A stretch of 64,000 bases of DNA from Apostichopus japonicus (lineage: Eukaryota; Echinodermata; Holothuroidea; Aspidochirotida; Stichopodidae). Each line of letters opens with the position of its first letter. The stretch's first letter is position 1. Positions 42,905-54,979 of the stretch are shown one piece after another. The notes beneath the pieces are model-generated. The model had not been told where the DNA came from, ran no database searches, and saw only the letters and a program-made list of their open reading frames with translations. Location: positions 9,299,001 through 9,363,000 of the forward strand of contig NC_092561.1 in the NCBI RefSeq assembly GCF_037975245.1, written 5' to 3'. Both the position numbers and the translations under genes were made by a program.

Positions 42905-44613
42905 TCAAATTCATTACAAATGTTATGACAGCTGGCACTACTTGTTATTTGGGGTATAAGAACTCAAGGTAGCAGTTAACTGTATCAGGTGGCCAAAAGA
43001 GTCCCCCCAAATCGCCCTTAATCGATTATAAGCTATTGTTTCCATGGCTACAAACAATACCAAGATTTCAGGTGGTAAAGCACATATCTTCAAAGGCTCT
43101 ATACATCTTCACAGTGTACTTCTTTCTCCATCTCTTAAACACCTCCCCCTATGCAACCAATACTACTGAAAGTTTGATGCAAACAACATAGAAACTCTTG
43201 AGAAACACTGAGAAAAACACACAGGCCATTTATTTTTCATGATCATTTTTGTAAAATTTATAAACTCAAATACTGCCCTCACTCACTTGGACTTCATTTG
43301 CCCACGAAGGTTTAAATTGCTTGATGCCACATATCATCATCAAGTCTGTGTTGTACAGCATAGTATCATGGACAGTGTGTAAAAGAGGGATTTACCTGTG
43401 ATTTGTAATTATAGGCTGTATGCATACAGTATACATCAGACATTTATAAGGCTTAATCCTCTTACAAGAATTCTTTTGCAAGGATTTTTAAAGGAACTAC
43501 TCTGAATAGCACTGGTGAGTTGTATATCTTTTACAGTATATATATTGCTTTTACTGATGTTAATTTTTAAGCGCCTGTGTCTTAGTATGTTGAATCTATA
43601 TGTATACATTATATGTATGCCCATATATCTTGTGTTACAGCCTTGTAGGGTTAGTTGCACTAAAATGCAGTAATATGCACGGTTGATTGGATCATGGAGG
43701 TAAAAACCTCCATGATTGGATTCAGTTTATCTTGGGTCATTGATATTTATGCTCAGTAGAAACTGTTGCATGTAAAATGTGCAGTAACTTGGTAATATAT
43801 ATAGATATAGATATAGCTTGATCTGATTTGTTTGGAAAGAATTTGCTATTGTTGGCTGTTTGGTTGAGACCTAATTTTGTGTAACGGGGAGTGTTGTATT
43901 GTAATTAATTACATGGGGTGCCACCTAAATTTAAATTACTAGGGTTATCAAAGAAGGACTAAATAAACAAAAAAAAAATATGGGGTATCAGGTCTGTAAT
44001 TTTAAAAAGATTTGAAAAGTTAGGCAACAAAGAATGACGGGGGGGGGGGGGGGGGAGAAGCTCTGTAGGGAGAAGGGGCATATCTGTTTAATAATTGGGA
44101 GGGGAAAGGGGAAAAAGTTCTGTGGGGGAGAAAAGGAGGATATGTGTGTTTGATAAGGGGAGGGGAAGGGATGAGGTTGGAAAGTGGATATGTGTGTATT
44201 CTTCTTCTATGCAAACTGATAATGATGGAAATGATTCCATGACAGATGGTAAGGTAATGGGGGTGGGGGAAGGAGGGGGCTGTAGGAAGGAGCTGTAGGA
44301 AGGTTGATACTTTGGATATATGGTTGGAATGTGGATGTGAGGGCTCTCCTATGGCAATTGATAAAACTTTCAATGAGTCTATAACTAAGGAAAATGGATA
44401 GAGAAGGTTGGCAGAGAGGGGGGGGGGGGGGGTGTCGGTGGTCTGGGATTCGATGTTTCTTCACAGTATCGGAATGTTGGAAATTTCATATTTCCAAGTC
44501 TTGATTCAGATAGAATTCTGGACATTGCATGAGAGATTTTTTACTGATGTTACGTAATGTTCTGTATATAACTGTGTGCAGGCATAATTTGTCAACAGGG
44601 TCTTGAATATAAA
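42905..44613. other. Unassigned DNA with long G-runs
   Basis: Poly-G runs at 44039-44055 and 44418-44431 and a purine-rich G-biased stretch between them. No gene recognised. Confidence 0.45.
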
Positions 44614-45120
44614 GTGCACATACTGTATATATATGTTATTCGTGATATTTATAATGATTGCAGTGGTGGACATTTGCATACGTACTGTACAGTACAGAGG
44701 GCGATACGGTCTCGTTACCATGGAGACCTCCCTATACCGTACTTTGCTGTTAAAACTCTGTGTATTGGCATATGTGACATATATGTGTCAACACTACAAG
44801 GAAACACACAATATACCACTATCGGCCAGGTCCAGATCATGTTATCTCATGAATGTTTAACTTTTACCCCATTTAAAGTTGTGAATGCTGATAAATACCC
44901 TTCTGATCCAGCGCAATACATACTTGGTGTAATTACATGTGCAGTATTTGCTCCCGGCGGGGCCATTTTGAAGCCTATAAAGCACTTCTCTCCAGAATTA
45001 GTCCAGTATCAGGTAATTAGATCGAACGCACATATGGTGAGATATGCAAGAATGCGTTCGAGTTACACTTCATTTGTCGTCGCAAGGATTCGAGAGAACG
45101 GTTTGGCGAATCAGCGATAA
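44614..45120 (+). other. Long unassigned open frame, 168 codons
   Basis: The longest open frame in the window, beginning at GTG; the first in-frame ATG is near 44838. Two parts look more protein-like than the rest: FTPFKVVNADKYPSDPAQYI and CAVFAPGGAILKPIKHFSPE, followed by a CAG/GTAATT donor-like site at about 45016. I recognise no family. It might include a real exon from about 44837 to 45015 or be accidental. Confidence 0.18.
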
Positions 45121-46386
45121 ATTTTTGTAATCGTCTTCCTTCGGTATATAGGCATTACGATATTGCAGGGGTATCCATGCATGTTGCCAGAGGATTGGTT
45201 GCCATGGTAACTAATAGCAGAACACTCATCAACTGTCATAGCAGATAGCTTTTTACTTGTGATTAAAATACTAAATATGAAAAAGAAAAAAGAAAAAAAC
45301 TTTCTGGCTATAAAGGAAATTTTTTCAGAATTGGATGGGAATCAGGAACGAATTGACTTTGAAGCCGGTCGATGTTCACGTTGTGAAAAAAAAACCAAAC
45401 ATGAATGAAGCTGAATGTTCCTAATTTAATCAATCCCCCTTCTTGAAACTTCCGGGAACAAATTCCAGAAGTTACCTCAACAGAACTGTGACAAGCTTGT
45501 CAAACGATGACAGTCCCAGATGTGAGCTCTATCAGGCTTCCTCCCATGGATGCATGCATCCTGCTAAATTTTAATATTCAACTTTATGACTTAAAAGAAG
45601 ACAATATAATACCTCCATTCAAGAAGTTCAATATATATTAGCCTCCTAGAGTTTAATGTGTCATTAATCCGTAATGGTATTTCCATATGTGGGTGGGTGG
45701 TGGTGTCTTACACACACAGGCATGGTAAGAAAGAATCCAGTGTCCTTATTCTATTAATCTTAGAAGCTTTTGTATTCAACCTAGGAAAGAGGAGAGAGAA
45801 AAAAAGTCAAAGGTGATGCTTAACCCAGCCACAGTCATATAGAGAGGTGGGTGTACTTATGTCCCCTGTGGCATGGAAGTGAGATTTTAAAGAACTCTAG
45901 TGTGTCCCTGTTAACTGGGAGAAGCAGAAAACAAGGAAGAACCACAGAATGGTTTCTTGGAGAAGAGAAGGTGATTTGGGTTAATGGAATGTTTACATTT
46001 ACTGGTGAAGTATGTGTTTATATGGGATGATGATTAGCTTCCATCATCAGGTATTGGGCTACATCAGGATTAATGAATTGAGCTACTGTTCCAAGAATTC
46101 CAAGAAGGGGAGAAGAAGCATTGACCCTTGCTATCATATTTATTAAACATCCAAAATTGTTTAGAATGAGTTTTAAAACACACATGTACTGTATACACAC
46201 CACAGAGGTTATTACAGTTCGTGGGTTTATGGTATTATAATCAGGCAGTCAGTTCTACAGATGCCTAAGTGACCAGGAATGTGGGAGAAGCATGCAAGGG
46301 TTAAATGGATTACAACTTACACACCGTCCTCGGGTGGGTTCTGATTCAATATTTTAAGTGAAATTTTGAATATTTTCAATTAAGAA
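45121..46386. other. Unassigned DNA
   Basis: No recognised gene or repeat family. Confidence 0.5.
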
Positions 46387-46533
46387 AGTCATTTCAGATG
46401 GGGAAACCATAGATCTTGCTCTTGGATGAAAAACCCACCTTAGTATGACCCGGCCGGGGATCGAAACCCAGATCTCCCGATTGCTAGGCCTCATTGCTTC
46501 AAATGTCACCGCCTTTATCCACTCGGCCACAAC
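46387..46533 (-). mobile_element. tRNA(Ser/Leu)-like SINE
   Basis: Minus strand begins GTTGTGGCCGAGTGGATAAA, a close match to the start of class II (Ser/Leu) tRNAs including the A box. There is extra variable-arm-like sequence (CTAGCAATCGGGAGATC) and a B-box-like GGTTTCGATCCC. About 75 bp of unrelated body follow, ending near GGAAACC-type sequence. It is too diverged and lacks a clean acceptor stem to be a functional tRNA gene; a SINE or tRNA-derived relic is the better call. Unrelated to the five-copy SINE. Confidence 0.75.
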
Positions 46534-48775
46534 ACAGAGCTCTAGTGTTTGTAGGTTGCACTGTTGCCCACAGTATTGCATTGTAAAATGCAATGCACAG
46601 TGGACCAGTTGCTATAGTACACAAATGTCCAGTGCAAAGATGTTTATAGCAGTTCTTTTTTTCAACAGGGACCATTTTTGTAAAATTAAATTTTTAAGTG
46701 GCACTTCATTAACTGCTACAAAAGATATGAACAATATATGATTCCCCTGAATTAATTTCATATATTCATTATGACCTTGTTTGCAATATGACCCTATAAG
46801 AGCAAAGAAACTAAAATGTACAAAAAAAGACATCCTCCCCCCCCCCCTTTTTTGCATCTTATTTTTAAGTTCTTCCTTCCTGCTTTGGTGGTTGACAAAA
46901 ATTTCATTTTGCAAGCAATGTCTTCTCTCATTCCCACCTCTCTTCCCCCTCCCATCCTCCTTTCATCTCCTCATCAGACCAAACTTTTTCTACCGTGTAC
47001 CCCAAAAAAAAAAAATGAAAAAAAAAAAAAAAATGGTAGGGGTTGGATGTGTGTCTTAGCATGGCCACTTTAAAGGGGTATCCGATTTTCAGAGATGTAC
47101 AGTAGCAGATTCATTTTGTGGATAAAACCCAGTGAAATCACTGGTTTGTACTAGACTTTTCTCTTTAGGATATCCATGCATTTGTTTGTATACATGTTGT
47201 ATTCAAAATATAGTGGTTAGCTGTCCTCACACTTTGTAACCACTAGGGGGAGTCCCAACAAGCCTGCTGGTCAGCTAGCTGCTGACAAGAACCCCATATC
47301 TCAAATCTCTTACATACATACAGTAGCTTAAAGTTACATTAGTCGAATGCACGAATCACTGAACAGGACACAACAGAGAAAATGTGTCAGGACTCTTTTA
47401 AACTTTTGTGCTCTTTTATACTTACCATAACATTTTATTTGTACATTTTTAAGTGATTTCGGATAATGGTTTAACATTAGATATATTGAAATCATCTTAA
47501 CATGAATCAGGTGTACATCCTGTAATAGTACTTAGGAAGGGAGACAGAATGCTAATTAATGCTAATTGCTCAAAAACTAATTGTTTTTTTTTATCGGTTA
47601 AAGTTAGGGATTGGTAAAATAAAGTTTAATGGAAAAGTTTTATCTCGGTGTCCAATTTTGTCACTCTAGCCTAGTTTGGGTCAGCTTATCCACTTTCAGC
47701 AAATTTGACCTCTAGGTTTGAAATGTGGGAAGGATGCAGGGGAGAGAGGGGGGGGGGAGGTACACAAGTTAGACCATTGTCCAGGGGTATGGAAATTGCT
47801 ACCTCTTGTGGCACCACACTCACTAGAAACTCATTACTGTGAAAATCATTGTGGCCTCCATTGCCCCACCCCCCTCCACACCCCTCAGCGGGTGCCCTGA
47901 CTTTAACAGACATCGTTGTGGACCAGTTTTCAGTGCTCTAAAAAAATTGTTATTAAAACTTTTCAACAAGTTAATTCCTCCTGACTGGTAGTCTGACATT
48001 TTGAATTTATTCCTGGGCATCGAATCTGAGTGATAGAAGGCGACATGAAATAATATACATGTTTTGGAGAGGAGAAATACTGTTTGAGGGTGACAGTATA
48101 ACGCTTGTTAGAGTTAAGGGGATATTGAGTGACCATTATTTGACGTTATAGCATATTTTGGGCCAGTACAGTACAGGTTAGTAATATGATCTATTTTAAT
48201 ATGAGACGTATATATTCTTCCAGGAACAAGCCACTTTACCTCTGTCACGCTGAAAGGAAGAGGATGTTAACATTAGTCATGTTTTGTTTCAGGAGACTTG
48301 AATCTGATGGATAAGCTAATAAAAACAACCAAACCCAGCGGGGTACAGTAGATCTGCTTCCAAAAGCAACTTTTGTTTATATAGTTTTACAAAATGTTAT
48401 ATCCAACTCGTGGGTTATCAAATTTTTGTCGTTTTCAAAAAAGTTTATGCGGACAACAGTGAAAGGTCATGGGTAGTAGTTTACGGAGCTAAAAATTTGC
48501 TCGCGTTTTCATAGCATCATATTCTGCTAGCATATCCAGAAACTATAAGGGTTTATATGTACTAGTAACCTGCTCTGAAAGAATTTTAATTTTTGGTGGT
48601 CGTTCTCCTACAAGGACGGCTTAACGTTTTACCTCGAGTCATCTTATTGAAGTGTTGGAGAACCGCACGTTTACCGTCAATGTGCAAGGAAAAGATTCGA
48701 CGAGTTTACGATACAAAATAAAACAAAACTGTTAGCAAACTGCTTATCCACTAAAGAGCCTGTGTAAGAGAATTT
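46534..48775. other. Unassigned DNA
   Basis: C-run at 46836, A-runs at about 47006-47032 and a G-run at 47749-47757. No gene recognised; acceptor-like TTTCAG sites at 48231 and 48290 have no partner donors. Confidence 0.45.
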
Positions 48776-48833
48776 GTAAAAGTAAGTTGGCCTGACGTTT
48801 CGATCCTAGCAGGATCTTCTTCAGCTCTAGGCT
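48776..48833 (-). mobile_element. Short dispersed motif, copy 2 (Penelope/hammerhead-like)
   Basis: Minus strand: CTGAAGA, GATCCTGCTAGGATC, GAAACGTCAGG, CCAACTTACTTTTAC. Unlike copy 1 it keeps GAAA. The core fits CUGANGA, stem II, GAAA, but the upstream strand of stem III and the cleavage site are not evident, so this is a fragment. Confidence 0.5.
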
Positions 48834-51800
48834 AAAAAATCAGTTTAAGATATGTCGGAGGCACGTGTGTAGAGCGTAATTTTTCATCTCTGTATCGTAT
48901 TACCGAATAAAATGCTTCAAGTGTGTATGTAAAAGTTGTTATAGTATTATTGGACCTGATACCAGCTGCATTGCAAGAACTACCATTGCTGTAATGTATG
49001 TACACAGAGTTACAGACACAGTGGACTTTTAAGCTATCTGACATTAAAAAAAAAAAAAAAACCTCACCCTAATGACTTTTGCAAGGCAACCAGAATTTTT
49101 ATGTATTAAAAGCTGAAAAGGAAAACAGTCTGTGGTTTCTTTGCAGACAAATTGCCCCATATGGAAGTATTCTAAAGGTTGGTATTTCTTGCTCTATCAT
49201 ATATGGTCCTGTCTGTAAATGTATATCTTGTTGTCAGTGCAATGTCCTAATTTATTGACAATGTTCTGTGTTTGCCATTAACCTTTGTCGTATCTAATCA
49301 TTTAACACATGTACATGGGTTTGGGTTTATCCAACTATCGTCTGCCTTCTTGATAGATATTTCGTCCAGAACGAAGGGATATTAGTGACAGTTAAGGAGA
49401 ACTTAGCACGCAAAGATAATAATGTTTATTTTGGATAATAATATCCAGTCTGAAAGCGCAGAACTTTGACTAATATTTTCAAGCTTTCAATGGTTAATGT
49501 CTGTGGCAAAACAATCATTGAAAGTACATCATTTGATCTTGGAAGAATCGACTCGTCCTTTATCTGCTTCTCTAATGAGAAGGTGAAGAACTTTGGAAGT
49601 GTAATATGTTGTTGTTTTTTACCTTCCATCTTCAAAACAAATTATCAGAAAATCAAGAGGGAATGACTTTTTGAAGTTCACCAGAACAGATTCAATTTCC
49701 CAAAAAAGTTAAACAGGGAGAGATATCGTTGTTTTCATACCTGAAGCTAGGCTCTCTAACTGAAACCAAATTCACTAGCATCACTATAGTATAAAGACTT
49801 TGAACCTTTAATACAATAATAACAATGCTTGCCTGCAACTTTTCCAATATTATATATTTAAGAGAAAATGGTAGGGATGGAAATAATTTATCTGATTCTG
49901 AATAATTTTGAGTGAACTTACCCCAAAATAATTCCTTGAGTTTTGAGCTATACGTGTACATCTCCAATACACGTTTACTCGATAAATTTGCTTAATTGTT
50001 ACAATTAAACCCTTTTTTAAACTTCTTTGGCTGATATTCGAGCCATTCAGAGTTTATTTTCTTCTTGTATACATTTTTAGACAAGACCTTTTCCCTACAG
50101 TAGTCTGTAGTCTCCTCTAGCAGCCTTCCTGATCTATTTTAATCCTATCTTTAACATTCTCAATAAAATTTAAACCGTAGTAAGTTTCTGAAAACAATGC
50201 CTTTGGAAGACTCGGTCCCCCCTGTGAGTTTGTCTCCAGACAAAAGTACTTACAAAAATTACTTTAATTATGATCGTAAGCTCAAGCCCCCCAAAAAACA
50301 GAGATGGAGAAAGAAAATTAGAAAAGCAAAAAAATAAGAAGAAGGATAACAGTAACTAACAACTTAAAGCAGAATGGCCTTGGGGGTGTAATTGCAAAGG
50401 TCTGTGGAAATCGAACATATGCAGCTCACTATTTAAACTGGGCAGTGAACACATTGATACAGTTTTACAGTACTTACAGTACTACGTGTTTTGGACGTGT
50501 TTTGGACGTCGTGTTTAACTAATAGTTCTGGCCACTTGGACTCTCTTTACATAGTTAACTTTAAATTTTAATTGTTAAAGTGTTTTTCTGTCCTAACATT
50601 ATACTTAGCATCACTGTGAGATAACAGGCTTGTAAAAAGATTTTCAGAAAGTTTTACTTGATATTTTATCAATTTTATAATATTAATAAAAAAAAATAAA
50701 GGTTAGATTGTTAATAATACCAACTTTTACAAATTTTACCCCTTGAAAATTTTCATTTATTTGCTGGTTGATTTGTGTCTATAAGTTATTTTGTATAATA
50801 TTTTAGCGCATATTTTTTGTTTATAAGTTTCTGTTAAATTTAGCTCAATTTAGGTACTTTAGGAGTTTGTAAACCTCCCTAAGGTTGAATGGAGGTCATG
50901 TCAAACACTTAATTGATAGAGTAGCTCCAATTTTATCAGGAATTGTCAGTAAACTTGGTGACCAAGTGGGGCCTCTTATCCATGAGATCTCGAGGCCAAC
51001 CAAAGGGTGAAATATGTGAACAGAAAGTAAAATTCTGGTCCAAATACAGAGTTGCACGGTTTGTACACACATTTAGTACATATATATGAAGTGGGAAACC
51101 TTACTGTTACTGTAGAATGTTACGACGATTTATTGTTGACGTTATTAAAGCAGACTCTTTTATACTGAATTTATTACCGTATACGGTCAAAGCGATATAT
51201 TGGATGGTAACATAAAGAGAGGCAGGATACCTGAATACATTGTCTGTAGCTTTAGTCCACCAGAAATGATGACATTAGAAATAAAGTTGGAGGTGAAACA
51301 AAACAATAAATTTAATTTGCAAATATTCTGTATTAAGTAATAAATGAGTCCCACTAAGCAGAACAAAAAGAGAAGTTCACATTGTAACCATACTGTATAT
51401 ATCTTAATGTTAGAATGAGAGTGTGATGCAATGGTTTGGAGGCAAAAAATCATTGTCGATGTATTTGTGGCAAAAAGTGGCAAAATGTCTTGAATGTAAA
51501 TTAATTAAGTACTTCAAAAGTTGCAAAGTATAATGCCATCTTTTAACTTACAGTAGAAGCATCCCTTTAAAAGTTTCTCAAATGTGAGGGGTGGGTGGGT
51601 GTGGTGGTGGGGGTGCCATGGGGGTGGGGACACCCTCTACCCGTAGGTCCCTTTCCCAGTCCAATGGGAGTCTCGATCAAGGTGAAAATTGGGGTCACCA
51701 AGCAAAAACAGTTTGAAATACCAGGGTTCTAAGCATTATTTGTATCGCTTAGAATAAACTGTCCAAGAGTAAAGAGAGGGAAGGGAGAAACATGGATTGG

Positions 51801-52649
51801 TTTTTTTGCTGATACATATATAAAATGCCGATCAGACCCATTTACTGAATTACAAGTAATGATCTGTGACATTTAAACAAGCTCTTGAACAAGAAGGATT
51901 ATATATGCTAACACCGGGGGTTATGATAAAATCCAAAGACACACGGCCGTTTATACAGGATACATTTGCATCCAACCGGTAGGCGTTGAGATTATGTTCC
52001 TTAGTCATCTGTAAAGATACAAGTCCAGCAGCCGGTCGGTCTCCATTACAGGAAGGAAATTGTAAATGTCCCAAAATCCTGCAAAAGCTAAATAAACTGA
52101 TTGCAAACCAGGAATTGATAGAGCCAGCCATACATACAGTATAGGCAGAAAGTTTGTAGAAACAAACTAAACCCTGCCATGTTATTGCCCCCTTCAATTA
52201 GTTTATTGAGCAATTAAGCCAGTTTGCAATCTGAATTTTCGGACTATCAGAGGATTCTGATGACCCACTCGATCCGTTAACGACAGTGGACATGTAATAT
52301 AATCAAGTTTGTTTTACTTGTTAAATCTGGTCGATGCCATTCTCACGACCCGATCTACTTTAGGAAAGGTAAAGTGGATACCGCGGAAACAATTGGTGTA
52401 CCTGTTACACACATCTGTCTGTCAAGACTCGAGAGAAATACGCAGTTCTAAGGTTCGACTTGAATTAGGTTCAACTCGAATTTGGACTAATTTGCTATAT
52501 TATCAAGAACATTGTCAGAATTTTACAAGTTATAATCATTTTGTTTTATACCTTGCCAGAGGCAAAAGGAATATATGCAACGTTGATGTGATGTGATGAT
52601 GTGTATGTGTGCATGTGTGTATGTATGTGACACTTGCTTCATGTAAACG
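48834..52649. other. Unassigned, largely single-copy DNA
   Basis: A possible old repeat segment at 51640-51735 is shared weakly with 42040-42130. Frames at 49426-49666, 51187-51483, 51850-52197 and 52309-52596 are not supported by splice sites or similarity. Confidence 0.4.
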
Positions 52650-53092
52650 CAGTAACTCAAAAAGTTAATTGTGGATCAACTTCATAATTGGTATTTGGAT
52701 CCATCTTATTGAGTACAAGAAGCCTAAATATTGTTTTTCTGTGAAGTTCATACATGGTCATTTGGGGTCAACAGCTCTAGGTCAAAGTCTGAAAAGTAAG
52801 TGAACTCGATAACTCAAAAAGTGCATCTTTGTTGAACTTCATACATGCATGCAGATTCAGCTTGTTGAGTATAAGAACCCTATTGAAATTGGTGGAGGTC
52901 GAAGGTCATTTGAGATCAATCGTTAAATGAATATGTGAAAAATCTTGTAAACATGATAAAGCAAGAAGAGTATCTTTCTTGAACTCTATGCTTAGTATGT
53001 AGATCCAGCTTGGTGAGTACAGGAATCCAAGTGCAAAATTGGTAGAGAACACAGGTCACATTAGGTCAAGGTATCAAAGTCTGAAAACCTTA
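52650..53092 (+). repeat. Diverged tandem repeat, three units of ~146-157 bp
   Basis: The phrase TAACTCAAAAAGT or its variant ATAAAGCAAGAAG occurs at about 52653, 52810 and 52956. Each is followed by TTGAACTTCATAC-like, GATCCAGCTTG.TGAGTA-like and GGTCAAAGTCTGAAAA-like words. The pattern resembles a repeat with AGGTCA-rich words that I have seen in several marine invertebrates; that resemblance is from memory. Confidence 0.8.
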
Positions 53093-53524
53093 TTATTCAT
53101 ATTTTTACCAGGATGCTAAGTATTTATATATGTTCTCCTTTTGTTTTTGGAAATTTTTAGATATTTATTTTCCCTCTAGACTATATCCTTTTAACTAGCA
53201 AAATTTTGAATGTGGTCCAATGTGTGCTCAGCTGACTATATATGGTCACTGTGTGTCAGATTGCCATCAAGTTTAGCTTTTTTTTCAGTCTCAAAAGATT
53301 AATGTACAAAGATTATGACAGTTGTTAGGAAATGAATTAAAGAGCAACGATCAAGTTCAAGGACAGGCTTACATAAGTTGGAATGGATCCAAGACCGGAA
53401 TACAAGACTCTTAATAACTTCATCTTGAAATGTCGGATTAAGATGGATTTGGAAACAGGAAAGTCTGAAAGCTTCACACCGTACCCTATCCAAACTTTAG
53501 CATCTGTTGCATTCTACACCCAAA

Positions 53525-54235
53525 AATAAGAAGAGGAATAAATGAATAGAAGGAAAGAAAATGGCATTTTTGTGAGCTATGTATTACCGTCATCCAAAGG
53601 TATATATACCATCTATATGTACAATGACCTTCACATGGTACAGTAGTTAAAACAAACCTTTTTATTGTTATTTTATACTTCTCTGGAAACTGTAAAATTG
53701 GAAGAAGAAGAATAAATGGAAAAAAGGAAAGAAAATGGCATCTTTGTGAGCTATGTATTACCATCATCCAAAGGTATACCATCTATATGTACAATGACCT
53801 TCACATGGTACAGTAGTTAAAACAAACCTTTTTATTGTTATTTTATACTTCTCTGGAAACTGTAAAATTGGAAGAAGAAGAATAAATGGAAAAAGGAAAG
53901 AAAATGGCATCTTTGTGAGCTATGTATTAACCGTCATCCAAAGGTATACCATCTATATGTACAATGACCTTCACATGGTACAGTAGTTAAAACAAACCTT
54001 TTTATTGTTATTTTATACTTCTCTGGAAACTGTAAAATTGGAAGAAGAAGAATAAATGGGAAAAAGGAAAGAAAATGGCATCTTTGTGAGCTATGTATTA
54101 ACCGTCATCCAAAGGTATACCATCTATATGTACAATGACCTTCACATGGTACAGTACTTAAAACAAATCTTTTTGTTGTAACATATATTATATTTATCTG
54201 GAAATAACTGCAAAATTGAAAGATGAAGACTCGAA
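53525..54235 (+). repeat. Tandem array, four units of 169-174 bp
   Basis: AAAATGGCAT recurs at 53558, 53732, 53901 and 54072 (spacings 174, 169, 171). Units two and three are almost identical; unit one and the end of unit four are diverged. Each unit includes GAAGAAGAAGAATAAATGG and a CATGGTACAGTAGTTAAAAC segment. Confidence 0.95.
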
Positions 54236-54481
54236 CAACTTATGAAGACTGATGGGGGGGGCCCGGGGGGGGGGGAGTGTTCTTTTCTGATAACTTTTGA
54301 AGTAATTGAGAGCACAGATGTAGGTGAAGGGCGGTCGATCTAGATGCTTTGTAGGACTGCATGGATTCGAGAATAGTAAAACAGGACTGTAAATTAATCT
54401 GGAAGATCATGTGCATCCATGCAGACGGATTAGTAATGTTCAGGAAGTTATATGCCACCTCACTGGAACCGCTGTCTGCCA

Positions 54482-54515
54482 CGAAGAAGAAGAAGAAGGA
54501 GAAGAAGAAGAAGGG
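54482..54515 (+). repeat. GAA tract
   Basis: (GAA)n with one GGA interruption, 250 bp after the tandem array whose units also carry GAAGAAGAAG. Confidence 0.9.
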
Positions 54516-54602
54516 AAAATAGTGTTTTGTTTTTATGATATGTGTGTGATATGTACATGCTATTTACATGTCATATAATGACCTTCACCTCTTCCTTATA
54601 CT

Positions 54603-54979
54603 CATAGGCGTAGGAGCCTAATTTGATTTGGGGGGGGGGGGGGGCTGTATCGACTTACCCGAAAAATATAACCAACATGTTAATGTGCATATCATATAGG
54701 CATTCATCGGTTATTACATCACATGCCAATAACATACAATCATTTTCCGCGTTAACTACCCTTCCATATTGGTTATAATTCTTGGGGAAGTCGTTACAAT
54801 AATAATGATAATAATATAATAAGTTTAACCATTGAAAAACACATTGCAAATTATTCTTCTTTCATTAGGTGCCCGAAAAATTCTCAGCATATTGCCTAAA
54901 TTTTCACAAACATTTTTGGTTGGGGGGGCTGCAGCCACCCCCCCCCCCCCCCCCAGCACCCCTGCCTCCTATGCCTATG
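54603..54979. mobile_element. Short TIR element, 377 bp
   Basis: Left CATAGGCGTAGGAG and right (inverted) CATAGGCATAGGAG form a 14-bp TIR with one mismatch. A G-run of about 14 lies inside the left end, and a GGGGGGGCTGCAGCC plus C-run hairpin lies inside the right end. The hexamer TATACT occurs close to both ends but a clean 8-bp target duplication is not obvious. Non-coding. Confidence 0.75.

Noticed and set aside
46387-46533. Functional Ser/Leu tRNA gene
   Set aside because: The 5' half matches, but the acceptor and T stems do not pair cleanly and SINE-like sequence continues downstream.
49150-49180. Mini-exon after TTTCTTTGCAG
   Set aside because: The putative donor GTTGGT is poor and there is no neighbour exon.
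53525-54235. CRISPR-like regular repeats
   Set aside because: Units are contiguous 170-bp tandem copies without unique spacers; the genome is eukaryotic.
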